DNA of 33,232 bases from Balneolaceae bacterium (GTDB lineage Bacteria; Bacteroidota; Rhodothermia; Balneolales; Balneolaceae), in assembly GCA_007118695.1 (NCBI GenBank), contig SKRC01000086.1:1-33232 (forward strand). The letters run 5' to 3'. The position numbers were made by a program, and so were the translations under genes. Positions 6,825 through 17,262 of the stretch are shown here, in pieces. The notes beneath the pieces were generated by a model. The model was given only the letters and a program-made list of their open reading frames with translations, was not told the origin of the DNA and searched no databases. Position 1 is the stretch's first letter, and each line of letters begins with the position of its first letter.

Positions 6825-7967
6825 ATGGCGTTACAACAGGAAAAGAAGTGGTATATCGATTACACGTATATCCTTGCAGGATTGATTTTGACGATCTATG
6901 CAATGATTGTTGCAAAAACGATTCTGCTTCCGCTGCTTTTTGCCATTTTCTTTTCCATTCTTCTCTCCCCATTTTGCGGGTGGCTTGAAACGTATAAGGT
7001 TCCCCGGATCCTGGCGGCTTTGATAGCCATTCTGACCGGTTTCCTGGTTCTTGCAGGGCTCGGGTTTTTATTCTATACCCAACTGAGTGCATTTGTAGAT
7101 GATATAGAGATGATTCAGCAACGTCTGGAAGAGTTGATAGATGGGGCCGAGTCCTTTTTGATTGCCTGGTTCGGAATGGATGAATTTGTAGAGCTTGGTT
7201 CGATTGAAGAGGCGCTTGTCGAGTTTGTAAGGGAAAATACTGCAGCCCTGACCCGCGGAATTGCCGGTGCTGCTGCTGTGATTACAGCCACGTTTCTCGT
7301 TCCCATCTATATGTTTCTGTTGTTGATCTTCAGGGATTTTCTGCAGGAATTCCTGCTGCAGGTATTTGGCCGGAAGGATCAGCACCGGTTGCAGAAAGTG
7401 AAAACCATCATCGAAAAGGTAAAACTGGTTGTGCAGCATTACATCACCGGCATTATCATTGTAATCGCTATTCTGGCAGTCATCAATTCCACGATGCTCC
7501 TGCTGGTGGGAGTGGATCATGCAATTTTCTTCGGGGTTTTTGCAGCAATGCTGAATGTTGTTCCATTTATTGGCCCGATTTTCGGTTCCATCCTGCCGGT
7601 TCTGTATGCTATTCTGACGATGGATTCATTGATCTACCCGGCCATCATTCTTGTGAGTTTTTACATCATCCAGCTATTTGAGAGCAACCTTTTCACACCG
7701 GTCATTGTGGGCAGCCAGGTTAGCCTGAATGCCCTGGTAACGTTGCTGTTGCTCTTCATAGGGGCCCAGATCTGGGGCCTTGCCGGGATGATCCTCTTCA
7801 TTCCACTGGGGGCAATTCTCAAAGTTGTATTCGATGAAATTGAGACGATGAGGCCCTACGGGTTTATCATGGGCCGGGTGCCGTCGGAGATGCATACCAG
7901 GAAAGGCCCACTTGCCAGGAAAATCAGTGAAATTTCCAAGCAGGCCACGGCTGAAAATGAAGACTGA
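6825..7967 (+). CDS. AI-2E family permease (PerM/TqsA/YdiK-type)
   Basis: This is an inner-membrane protein of 380 residues with about seven to eight hydrophobic segments. Two lie near the N-terminus (Tyr-Ile-Leu-Ala-Gly-Leu... and a run after Thr-Ile-Leu-Leu-Pro). A large soluble segment with charged helices follows, and the C-terminal half is strongly hydrophobic with the family feature Asn-Val-Val-Pro-Phe-Ile-Gly-Pro. Members of this family have been reported to export autoinducer-2 or small ions, and many are uncharacterised, so the substrate cannot be stated. I prefer the start at 6825 (Met-Ala-Leu-Gln-Gln-Glu-Lys) because translation from an upstream ATG at 6759 adds 22 non-family residues. 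It follows the PD40 remnant by about 100 bp. Confidence 0.9.
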   Translation: MALQQEKKWYIDYTYILAGLILTIYAMIVAKTILLPLLFAIFFSILLSPFCGWLETYKVPRILAALIAILTGFLVLAGLGFLFYTQLSAFVDDIEMIQQRLEELIDGAESFLIAWFGMDEFVELGSIEEALVEFVRENTAALTRGIAGAAAVITATFLVPIYMFLLLIFRDFLQEFLLQVFGRKDQHRLQKVKTIIEKVKLVVQHYITGIIIVIAILAVINSTMLLLVGVDHAIFFGVFAAMLNVVPFIGPIFGSILPVLYAILTMDSLIYPAIILVSFYIIQLFESNLFTPVIVGSQVSLNALVTLLLLFIGAQIWGLAGMILFIPLGAILKVVFDEIETMRPYGFIMGRVPSEMHTRKGPLARKISEISKQATAENED

Positions 7968-8028
7968 TGGAGGGTATGATTTAAAACACCAAAAAACCAA
8001 AAGTTTATTTTAATTTCAATCCGGGAGT

Positions 8029-8199
8029 TTGAGAGCCAGCCTGACAGATGAGACCAATCCCGGGGAAATTCGGAACGACTTTTTTCGGGGTAAAAATTTT
8101 GAAGAAGTGATTCGGTACATGGCCGAGGATTCTTCCAGAATGCTTCCCCCTATTCGGCCAACAGCATTTGTAAAAGTGGCAGATATCCGCGATTCCTAG
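8029..8199 (+). pseudogene. possible gene remnant or small protein (56 codons, TTG start)
   Basis: A single open frame of 56 codons runs from a TTG at 8029 to a TAG at 8197. It reads Leu-Arg-Ala-Ser-Leu-Thr-Asp-Glu-Thr-Asn-Pro-Gly-Glu-Ile-Arg, continues with Gly-Lys-Asn-Phe-Glu-Glu-Val-Ile-Arg-Tyr-Met-Ala-Glu-Asp, and ends Phe-Val-Lys-Val-Ala-Asp-Ile-Arg-Asp-Ser. The composition is protein-like and amphipathic, unlike the neighbouring spacer. I do not recognise a family. A stop lies in the same frame six codons upstream of the TTG, and no strong ribosome binding site is evident. It is either a decayed C-terminal gene fragment or a small unannotated protein. It ends 7 bp before the stop of the convergent P-type ATPase gene. 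Confidence 0.35.
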
Positions 8200-8206
8200 T
8201 CCACCC

Positions 8207-10945
8207 TTAGGCCGGCCTGACCTGGTGTTTTGCTTTTTTTCTCTGTCCGAGCAGATATTTTTCCAGCTCCACCATCAGAAAAACGAACAGGCCGGCCATA
8301 ACCGGAAAGATCCAGTATGAATAGACATGAGGGTCGGTTCCAAACAGATGGTTCATAAACGGAGCATAGGTAAAAACCAACTGGAGAATGATCAGTATTC
8401 CGGCAGCATAAAATGCCGCCCGGTTATTAAAAAAACCTTTGCCGAGAGCCGGATTATACATCTTCCGGCAATTGAAGAGATAAAAGAGCTGACCGGCAAC
8501 TAGTGTATTGACAGCAATGGTTCTTGCTGTTTCCACTTCATAGCCATTCTGTTTAAGCCAGGTATACATGGCCAGGGTTAGCCCGCCTATCAGAATTGAT
8601 ACAAACCCGATTCGCCATACAAAATATCCATCCAGGATGGGTGCTTTGGAATCCCTCGGCGCCCTTTTCATTACACCGGCTTCTGTCGGTTCAAATGACA
8701 AGGCCAGGGCAAGGGTCACGGCCGTTACCATATTTACCCAGAGAATCTGCACAGGAGTGATCGGCAGTACCATTCCCATCAGCACAGCTGCCATTATTAC
8801 CATAGATTCAGCTCCATTCGTGGGAATGATAAATAGAATGGCCTTGCGCAAGTTGTCGTAGATGGTGCGTCCCTCTTCAACCGCATTGGCGATGGAGGCA
8901 AAATTATCATCAGCCAAAACCATCTCGGCCGAATCTTTGGTGACTTCCGTTCCCTTGATCCCCATCGCAATTCCGACATCGGCGCGTTTGAGCGCCGGGG
9001 CATCATTGACCCCATCGCCGGTCATGGCACAGATCATCTTTTCAGCCTGGAGGGCAGTCACCAACCGCAGCTTGTGTTCAGGGCTGGTCCGTGCAAATAC
9101 ATCATATTCCACTGCTGCCTTGCGTAACTCATCATCGTTCATTGCTTCAAGCTCGGCACCGCTAATCGCTTTTTCGCCATCGCCAATCCCCAGTTCTTTG
9201 CCAATGGCCCTTGCGGTAATGACATGGTCACCGGTTATCATTTTCACCTTGATACCGGCCTCTTTACAGGTTTTGATTGCCTCAATGGCTTCGGGCCTCG
9301 GGGGGTCAATTATCCCGACCAGCCCGAGAAAAGTAAGCTGATCCCCGATATCGTCATGGTCTATCTGATTTTTAACGTCCTTTGCCCTGCCGATTGCCGA
9401 AGCAAGCACCCGGCGGCCTTCTGCGGCTTGGCGATCCATTTGCTTTATCCAAAATTCACGGTCAAGCTCCGTATCGCCATCATTGGTTCGCTGAGTGCTG
9501 CAAAGATCAAGCAGCTTTTCGGGGGCTCCCTTTACATAAATCAGTCTTTCGCCATCGACTTCGTTCAACGTAGCCATATACTGATGCTCCGATTCAAATG
9601 GGATATGATCAATACGCGGCGGGCGAAAATCCGACAGTCCGGCTTTGTAGCCGAGCGTGACAAGGGCACCTTCCGTAGGGTCACCTTCCAACGTCCACTG
9701 ACCATTTTCCTGGAAAATTTCAGCATCACTGCAGGTACGAACGGTTTTTATCAGCTCATAGAGAATGGATTCATCCGGGGCGTTTACAGGTTCGCCGCTG
9801 TTACGGATCTCTCCATCCGGAGCGTATCCGGCGCCTTCAATATCATAAGACCCGGCAGTTGTTATGACAGATCTGGCCGTCATTTCATTACGGGTGAGGG
9901 TCCCCGTTTTATCGGAGCAGATTACGGTCACGGATCCGAGGGTTTCCACCGAAGGAAGTCGCCTGATGATGGCATTTCTCCTGGCCATGGCCTGAACACC
10001 GATCGCCAATGTAATGGTCATGATCGCCGGCAATCCTTCCGGTATCGCTGCAACGGCCAGACTGATTACAGCCAGGAATATCTCATCAATGGCGTAATCG
10101 CGCAGAAAATAACCGATGGCAAAAAAGAGCGCAGTGATTGCCAGGATCACCACGGACAATGCCTTGCCGAAACTGTCGATTTGCTGCAGAAGCGGTGTGG
10201 TAATTTTTTCCACCTCCGTCATCATTCGGTTGATCTTCCCGAGCTCGGTATGGCTGCCGGTTTCTACAACAACCCCGGTGGCGCGGCCATAGACAACAGA
10301 CGTGCCGGAGAAGGCCATACACTTTTGATCACCGGGAACCGCGTCGGCTGTTACAGGGTCGGTATTTTTCTCAACCGCCACCGATTCCCCGGTCAGTGCT
10401 GATTCTTCGATACGCAGATTCCTTACCTTGATCAGCCTCAGGTCTGCAGGAATCTTGTCGCCGGATTCGAGCAATACGATATCTCCCGGCACCAGGTTTT
10501 CCGCATCGATTTTCCTGCGTTCGCCTTCCCGTAAAACTGTGGCATCCAGGGAGAGCATTTTGCGAATGCCTTCGAGTGCTTTTTCAGCTTTTCCTTCCTG
10601 GATAAAGCCAATCAGTGCATTAATAACAACCACACCAAGAATCACCCAGGTATCGAGCCAATGGTCCAATAGGGCGGTAATAACCGCTGCAATCAGAAGC
10701 ACGTAAATGAGTACGTTGTGGAACTGCATTAAAAAACGCATCAGGGCTGATTGGGTTTCGGGCTCTGGCAGTTTGTTTAAGCCGTATTCCTCTTGTCTCT
10801 TTTGAGCTTCTTCCCTGGTCAGTCCGTTCTCAGATGTCGATAACTCTTCAAGTGTCTTGTCAACAGGCCGCTGGTACCATTTTTTTTTGGAATCAACCTC
10901 TGCTTGCTCTTGTGCAACACTAACGTTTTTATCCGGCATGGTCAT
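8207..10945 (-). CDS. P2-type cation-transporting ATPase (CtpF-like)
   Basis: This is a 912-residue membrane pump. The actuator Thr-Gly-Glu-Ser is at 185-188 and the TM4 ion motif Pro-Glu-Gly-Leu-Pro at 302-306. The phosphorylated aspartate is Asp345 in Asp-Lys-Thr-Gly-Thr-Leu-Thr. Gly-Asp-Pro-Thr-Glu-Gly-Ala-Leu starts at 421, and the hinge Thr-Gly-Asp-Gly-Val-Asn-Asp-Ala-Pro at 642-650. Helix 5 has Glu713. In helix 6, Trp-Val-Asn738-Met-Val-Thr741-Ala742 keeps the Asn and Thr of the SERCA site but has Ala where SERCA has Asp800. That pattern recalls mycobacterial CtpF (a proposed calcium exporter), so calcium, sodium or another cation is possible and specificity is open. It lies 21 bp after the DUF21/CBS gene, probably in one operon. 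Confidence 0.93.
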   Translation of the reverse strand: MTMPDKNVSVAQEQAEVDSKKKWYQRPVDKTLEELSTSENGLTREEAQKRQEEYGLNKLPEPETQSALMRFLMQFHNVLIYVLLIAAVITALLDHWLDTWVILGVVVINALIGFIQEGKAEKALEGIRKMLSLDATVLREGERRKIDAENLVPGDIVLLESGDKIPADLRLIKVRNLRIEESALTGESVAVEKNTDPVTADAVPGDQKCMAFSGTSVVYGRATGVVVETGSHTELGKINRMMTEVEKITTPLLQQIDSFGKALSVVILAITALFFAIGYFLRDYAIDEIFLAVISLAVAAIPEGLPAIMTITLAIGVQAMARRNAIIRRLPSVETLGSVTVICSDKTGTLTRNEMTARSVITTAGSYDIEGAGYAPDGEIRNSGEPVNAPDESILYELIKTVRTCSDAEIFQENGQWTLEGDPTEGALVTLGYKAGLSDFRPPRIDHIPFESEHQYMATLNEVDGERLIYVKGAPEKLLDLCSTQRTNDGDTELDREFWIKQMDRQAAEGRRVLASAIGRAKDVKNQIDHDDIGDQLTFLGLVGIIDPPRPEAIEAIKTCKEAGIKVKMITGDHVITARAIGKELGIGDGEKAISGAELEAMNDDELRKAAVEYDVFARTSPEHKLRLVTALQAEKMICAMTGDGVNDAPALKRADVGIAMGIKGTEVTKDSAEMVLADDNFASIANAVEEGRTIYDNLRKAILFIIPTNGAESMVIMAAVLMGMVLPITPVQILWVNMVTAVTLALALSFEPTEAGVMKRAPRDSKAPILDGYFVWRIGFVSILIGGLTLAMYTWLKQNGYEVETARTIAVNTLVAGQLFYLFNCRKMYNPALGKGFFNNRAAFYAAGILIILQLVFTYAPFMNHLFGTDPHVYSYWIFPVMAGLFVFLMVELEKYLLGQRKKAKHQVRPA

Positions 10946-10966
10946 TCAGTTTTCACCTCAGAATAG

Positions 10967-12013
10967 TTAAGTTGTTTGATCGATTGATCTGATTGGTGGT
11001 TCAATTGTAACGACCCTTCGTAACAGCCTGCCAAGGATATCAGAGCCGGTAATAATGCGTTTTTCCTCATCCGTCCACAACAATATCAGATCGACATCAA
11101 TGACATCGTCTCCCGGCTTTTCAGGTTCCACCTTAAGTCTGCCGATGATTTGACCGAGAGGCAGTTCAGGATTTCCGGTAATAAGCGGCCGGTTACAATG
11201 TTTGAGCGGGTTGAAATCTTCATTGCTGAAAAGGGCATCCCTCAGGAATTCATGGGTATTGATGACATGGCGCGGAACCCCGGTTTCATCCACCAAAATG
11301 GCCCACTTCTTGGCTGGAGCAGCTATTTTTTTCAAAAACGGATCCTCTTCATCCCTCCTGAACTCCGGAAATTGCGGAATTAATCCTTTGTATGGCAATG
11401 TCAGTATAGTGGATGGGTCGAGTGGTTCTCCTTTCTCTCTTACAGGAAGATCATCAAGCCGAAGAAAATTGATCGCTCCGGTCGCTTCGACACGGCCCAC
11501 TTCGGTCGTTTCTTTCTGAGCGTGGTAACGAAGAATATCCATCAATTCCTCTTCTTTAAACCAGGGGATGCCTTCAGGCCCGACCAGCTTGTCGAGAATG
11601 AGTCCCGACGGGCGCGCAACCGGCCAGAAGAGTACCTTGTAGAAGCGCAAAAGAGGCAGGAGAAAGGAGACCACCTTCATGGCATGCCGTGAAAAATAGG
11701 CCTGGGGAAAGATCTCTGCAACAACGGTAATCACAACCGTTGAAAACAGGAATGCGAAGACACCGGCCATGACCGATTCGGCAAGCAATGTAAGAAGTAC
11801 ATTGAGAGCCACATTTGCCCACAGAATGGTTGCCAGGGTGAAATTGGCATCACGGCGGAGTTGAAGTACTTTATCGGCAACTTTATCTCCCGAGTTTGCT
11901 GCCACTTCCAGGCGAAGCCGGCTCAGTTTAAATACAGCCAGGTTCAATCCCGACATCGAGGAGGATTGGGTGATGCAGATCAGGATACCCAGCCATATCA
12001 GAGGTTCATTCAT
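10967..12013 (-). CDS. DUF21 (CNNM) membrane protein with CBS-like region
   Basis: The protein has 348 residues. The N-terminal half (about 1-150) is a DUF21/CNNM transmembrane domain with three to four hydrophobic segments, including Ser-Gly-Leu-Asn-Leu-Ala-Val-Phe and Val-Val-Ala-Glu-Ile-Phe-Pro-Gln-Ala. The latter is the usual Glu-Ile-x-Pro-Lys motif with Gln in place of Lys. The C-terminal half resembles a divergent pair of CBS domains (about 195-335), with Trp-Ala-Ile-Leu-Val-Asp-Glu-Thr-Gly-Val in the first repeat. The C-terminal CorC/HlyC transporter-associated domain common in relatives is absent. CNNM/CorC proteins are linked to magnesium and other divalent cation export. Here it sits 21 bp upstream of a P-type ATPase, which suggests joint ion homeostasis. 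Its promoter was not identified. Confidence 0.85.
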   Translation of the reverse strand: MNEPLIWLGILICITQSSSMSGLNLAVFKLSRLRLEVAANSGDKVADKVLQLRRDANFTLATILWANVALNVLLTLLAESVMAGVFAFLFSTVVITVVAEIFPQAYFSRHAMKVVSFLLPLLRFYKVLFWPVARPSGLILDKLVGPEGIPWFKEEELMDILRYHAQKETTEVGRVEATGAINFLRLDDLPVREKGEPLDPSTILTLPYKGLIPQFPEFRRDEEDPFLKKIAAPAKKWAILVDETGVPRHVINTHEFLRDALFSNEDFNPLKHCNRPLITGNPELPLGQIIGRLKVEPEKPGDDVIDVDLILLWTDEEKRIITGSDILGRLLRRVVTIEPPIRSIDQTT

Positions 12014-12158
12014 TGTAAAGGGGATGATGGTTTGATCCTGTCATTTTTCATCGCATTAACGGCCATGTATCCGGTATATCTGGCCGATGTCCCGGAGATG
12101 GGAAGGGTTACTGATGCTGTTGGACACCTGTACATGTACCTTGATGTTGAAAAGTGGA

Positions 12159-13979
<1,821 letters not shown>

Positions 13980-15851
13980 ATGGCAACACAAGATCATCTG
14001 CGTGAGGAAGTCACCATTCGGTTTGCTGGTGACTCCGGCGACGGGATGCAGCTGACCGGCTCATTGTTTACAAATACCACTGCTTTGGAAGGGAATGATT
14101 TGCGTACCCTTCCGGAATTCCCTGCAGAAATCAGGGCGCCGGCCGGCACGGTTCCCGGCGTCTCCTCCTTTCAACTTCACTTCGGAAGCAAGGAAATCAT
14201 GACACCCGGTGATATTTGTGATCTGCTTGTAGCCATGAATTCGGCAGCGTTGAAAGCCAACCTGGGGCTGTTGAAACCGGGCGGAACCATCATCGTCAAT
14301 ACCGCAGGATTCGACAAACGGAACCTGAACCTCTCCAAATACGGGGATGAGAACAATCCCCTGGAAGACGGCACACTCAGCGGGTACACCGTCCTGGAAG
14401 TGGATATCACCAAGCTGACCAAAGAGAGCCTGTCCGATTCCGGCCTGTCGCACAAGGACATTGAACGATCAAAAAACATGTTTGTACTCGGGCTGCTCTA
14501 TTGGATGTATAACAGGCCGCTGGAGTCAACCATCTCATTTTTGAATAAGAAATTCGGCAAAACACCGGAAATCGCCAAAGCCAATATCAAGGTGCTCAAG
14601 GATGGGTACCATTATGGCGAAACTACGGAAGTATTTACCTCTCGATTTACCGTTAAAAAGGCACACTTGAAACCCGGTACCTATCGGAATATCACCGGTA
14701 ATGATGCCACTGTAATTGGACTTGCTGCGGCAGCCAGAAAAAGCAATTTACCGTTGTTTTTCGGCTCCTATCCAATAACACCGGCCTCGGATGTTCTGCA
14801 CGGTTTGTCGAGGCTCAAAAATTATGGAATCTATACGTTTCAGGCCGAAGATGAAATTGCAGCGGTATCTTCTGCCATTGGAGCTGCCTTCGGTGGCAGT
14901 ATTGGGGTGACCAGCTCATCGGGCCCCGGGATTGCCCTGAAAGGAGAAGCGATCGGCCTTGCCGTTATGCTTGAACTGCCCCTGGTGATATTGAATATCC
15001 AAAGGGCAGGCCCGTCGACCGGTATGCCAACAAAAACAGAGCAGTCCGATCTGCTTCAGGCCATGTACGGGCGAAACGGGGAAAGCCCGGTGGTGATTGT
15101 GGCGCCAAGAACACCGGCCGACTGTTTTGATATGGTGTTTGAAGCCTGCCGGATATCACTCGAACATATGGTGCCGGTGTACTTTATGTCGGACGGCTTC
15201 CTGGCCAATGGCTCCGAACCCTGGAAATTCCCGAGTGAGGAGAATCTGAAAAATATCAATGTTGAATTTGAATTACCTGCAAATGGCAGCGATAAGCCCT
15301 TCCTGCCTTATGCCAGGGATGAACGTCATGTGCGCTCCTGGGCCATACCGGGAACGAAAGGAATTGAGCACCGGGTCGGCGGCCTGGAAAAGGAGGATCT
15401 GACAGGAAATGTGTCCTACGACCCGGATAATCATGAAAAGATGGTGAAAGTCCGGAAAGCAAAAGTGGATGCTATTGCCCATCACATTCCATTGCAGGAT
15501 GTGGACAGTGGAAATGAAAACGGGGATGTGCTGCTGCTGGGCTGGGGATCCACCTACGGGTCGCTCCGCACGGTTGCCGGTAAACTCAGGGAGGAGGGCG
15601 TGGACATTTCCCATATACACCTCCGATATCTGAATCCCTTCCCGCGAAATCTGGGGAGCCTATTGAACGGATTCAACCAGATTCTGGTCCCCGAAATCAA
15701 TGACGGACAATTGGTTCGAATGATCCGGGATCAATATCAATCACCAGCCAAAGGTATTAATAAGATCAAAGGCAGGCCTTTTGGAGTGGATGAATTAAAG
15801 GAAGAGATTCTTTTGGCTATTCAAGCGTCAAAAAGTAATCTGGTAAGTTAA
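13980..15851 (+). CDS. korA: 2-oxoglutarate:ferredoxin oxidoreductase, fused gamma-alpha subunit
   Basis: With KorB this subunit catalyses the CoA- and ferredoxin-dependent interconversion of 2-oxoglutarate and succinyl-CoA, replacing or bypassing the 2-oxoglutarate dehydrogenase complex. At 623 residues it is the fused form. The gamma domain spans roughly residues 1-200, starting with Arg-Phe-Ala-Gly-Asp-Ser-Gly-Asp-Gly-Met. The alpha domain follows from about 235, with Gly-Ser-Tyr-Pro-Ile-Thr-Pro-Ala-Ser, Ala-Glu-Asp-Glu-Ile-Ala-Ala-Val and Arg-Ala-Gly-Pro-Ser-Thr-Gly-Met-Pro-Thr-Lys. The start is preceded by AGGAAG about 10 bp upstream. korB follows after 15 bp, so they form an operon. The substrate is assigned by overall resemblance; a related 2-oxoacid cannot be fully excluded. 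Confidence 0.93.
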   Translation: MATQDHLREEVTIRFAGDSGDGMQLTGSLFTNTTALEGNDLRTLPEFPAEIRAPAGTVPGVSSFQLHFGSKEIMTPGDICDLLVAMNSAALKANLGLLKPGGTIIVNTAGFDKRNLNLSKYGDENNPLEDGTLSGYTVLEVDITKLTKESLSDSGLSHKDIERSKNMFVLGLLYWMYNRPLESTISFLNKKFGKTPEIAKANIKVLKDGYHYGETTEVFTSRFTVKKAHLKPGTYRNITGNDATVIGLAAAARKSNLPLFFGSYPITPASDVLHGLSRLKNYGIYTFQAEDEIAAVSSAIGAAFGGSIGVTSSSGPGIALKGEAIGLAVMLELPLVILNIQRAGPSTGMPTKTEQSDLLQAMYGRNGESPVVIVAPRTPADCFDMVFEACRISLEHMVPVYFMSDGFLANGSEPWKFPSEENLKNINVEFELPANGSDKPFLPYARDERHVRSWAIPGTKGIEHRVGGLEKEDLTGNVSYDPDNHEKMVKVRKAKVDAIAHHIPLQDVDSGNENGDVLLLGWGSTYGSLRTVAGKLREEGVDISHIHLRYLNPFPRNLGSLLNGFNQILVPEINDGQLVRMIRDQYQSPAKGINKIKGRPFGVDELKEEILLAIQASKSNLVS

Positions 15852-15866
15852 ATCAAAGAGGCTCAA

Positions 15867-16940
15867 ATGAAATTAAATACAAAAATCGATCAACATCTAA
15901 GCCTTAACGGACAACCTGAAAAGTATTCCAGCAAGGATTTTTCATCCGACCAGGACGTCAGATGGTGCCCGGGTTGCGGTGATTATACGATACTGAAACA
16001 GGTTCAGAACATCATGCCCGATATCGGGGTAGCAAAGGAAGACATTGTCTTTATTTCAGGAATCGGATGCGCTGCCCGTTTTCCCTATTACATGGATACG
16101 TTTGGCATGCATTCCATTCACGGCCGTGCTCCGGCCATTGCCACCGGGCTAAAAGTGACTCGCCCGGAGCTGAGCGTGTGGATTATTACCGGTGATGGGG
16201 ACTCCCTGTCTATCGGAGCCAACCACTTTGTACAACTGCTCAGACGGAATGTGAATGTGAATCTGCTGCTGTTTAATAACGAGGTATACGGCTTGACGAA
16301 AGGGCAGTATTCACCGACTGCCCCGGAAGGTTCGGTGTCGAAATCCAGTCCATACGGATCGATTGATCATCCTTTTAATCCTTTGGCTCTGAGTTTGGGT
16401 GCAGACAGTGCTTTTGTAGCCAGAACGATGGACCGGGACCCCAAACACCTTCAAAAGATGTTGCTTCGTACCCACCAGCACAAGGGAACGTCCATGCTGG
16501 AAATTTACCAGAACTGCATCGTTTTCAAAGACGGGGCGTTTGAACTGTTTACAGACAAAAAATCACGCCCTCGTGAAACGATCTACCTTGAAGATGGCGA
16601 ACCCCTTGTGTTTGGGAAAGATAATGAGAAAGGGGTACGTCTGGACGGTATACGTCCTGAAGTTGTATTGTTGGATGAGGGAAAATACAGCAAAGAGGAC
16701 CTGTGGGTGCACGACGAGCAGGATTCAACCAAGGCGCACCTGTTGTCCCGTTTCTTCGACAGTCCGGAACCGGGTGATGAATACCATCTGCCTCGTCCGT
16801 TTGGCGTTCTATATGCCACGGAACGTCCCTGCTATGACGAAGGCGTACGGGCACAAGTGGACCATGAGATTGACAGAAAAGGCCCCGGTGATCTTAACGA
16901 GCTCTTAAGCGGCCATGAAACCTGGGTTGTCGGGGAATAA
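15867..16940 (+). CDS. korB: 2-oxoglutarate:ferredoxin oxidoreductase, beta subunit
   Basis: This is the thiamine-diphosphate-binding and iron-sulfur subunit, 357 residues. Likely [4Fe-4S] ligands are Cys34 and Cys37 (Trp-Cys-Pro-Gly-Cys-Gly-Asp), Cys68 (Gly-Ile-Gly-Cys-Ala-Ala-Arg-Phe) and Cys217 (Tyr-Gln-Asn-Cys). The thiamine diphosphate motif starts at Gly-Asp-Gly-Asp (109-112) and ends at Asn-Asn (137-138) in Phe-Asn-Asn-Glu-Val-Tyr-Gly-Leu-Thr-Lys-Gly-Gln. It pairs with KorA upstream, 15 bp away, in the common alpha-beta order. No ferredoxin gene is linked. The C-terminal region past about residue 300, acidic and followed by Arg-Pro-Phe-Gly-Val, is typical of two-subunit bacterial KorB. 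A dispersed repeat follows 82 bp after the stop. Confidence 0.95.
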   Translation: MKLNTKIDQHLSLNGQPEKYSSKDFSSDQDVRWCPGCGDYTILKQVQNIMPDIGVAKEDIVFISGIGCAARFPYYMDTFGMHSIHGRAPAIATGLKVTRPELSVWIITGDGDSLSIGANHFVQLLRRNVNVNLLLFNNEVYGLTKGQYSPTAPEGSVSKSSPYGSIDHPFNPLALSLGADSAFVARTMDRDPKHLQKMLLRTHQHKGTSMLEIYQNCIVFKDGAFELFTDKKSRPRETIYLEDGEPLVFGKDNEKGVRLDGIRPEVVLLDEGKYSKEDLWVHDEQDSTKAHLLSRFFDSPEPGDEYHLPRPFGVLYATERPCYDEGVRAQVDHEIDRKGPGDLNELLSGHETWVVGE

Positions 16941-17262
16941 CACAGGATTTAAGTCTTTGAAGGTTGACAAGGGGTGGCTGATGAAATGATTGCAAGATGA
17001 TGATGAGTCTGTATCAAACTAACCCGCATATCGCTTCGCGTGGAAAAGATGAGTCCCGACCGCCGTCGGGAGGGAAAAGATAAGCGTTTCACGGGATTCG
17101 CTACGTTCTGAGCTCAAAACTATTTTTGCTTCGCCTTGCTGAGGGAATATTTTCTTGGTGAAAAATGCGGGCTAACCCCGGCAGTTATTCTCTCATTATG
17201 GTCCGCATCAACCCTGTGCCTTACCTTATGGCACGATATCGTCGGTTTAATTGCGGTAATAT
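16941..17262. other. intergenic region between convergent korB and aldo/keto reductase
   Basis: These 322 bp lie between two convergent 3' ends and carry no gene. They hold the second copy of the dispersed repeat (17023-17109). The arms CTAACCCGCAT (17019-17029) and ATGCGGGCTAA (17165-17175) are inverted and match at 10 of 11 positions, framing a roughly 157-bp module. The hairpin at 17055-17070 could act in termination, but no T-run follows it directly. Confidence 0.7.
17023..17109 (+). repeat. dispersed intergenic repeat, copy 2 (downstream of korB)
   Basis: The first 58 bp (17023-17080) match the reverse complement of 1891-1948 at 53 of 58 positions. The element contains a perfect 6-bp stem, CCCGAC (17055-17060) and GTCGGG (17065-17070), with a CGCC loop. 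A further part, 17084-17109, with GGATTCGCTACGTTC, resembles copy 1 at 1794-1823. As at purK, it reads CCCGCATATCGC onward in the direction of transcription of the gene upstream. Confidence 0.87.

Noticed and set aside
9224-10402. Long plus-strand frame (392 codons) inside the P-type ATPase gene
   Set aside because: It is antisense to a gene with all P-type ATPase motifs; its composition is that of a shadow frame.
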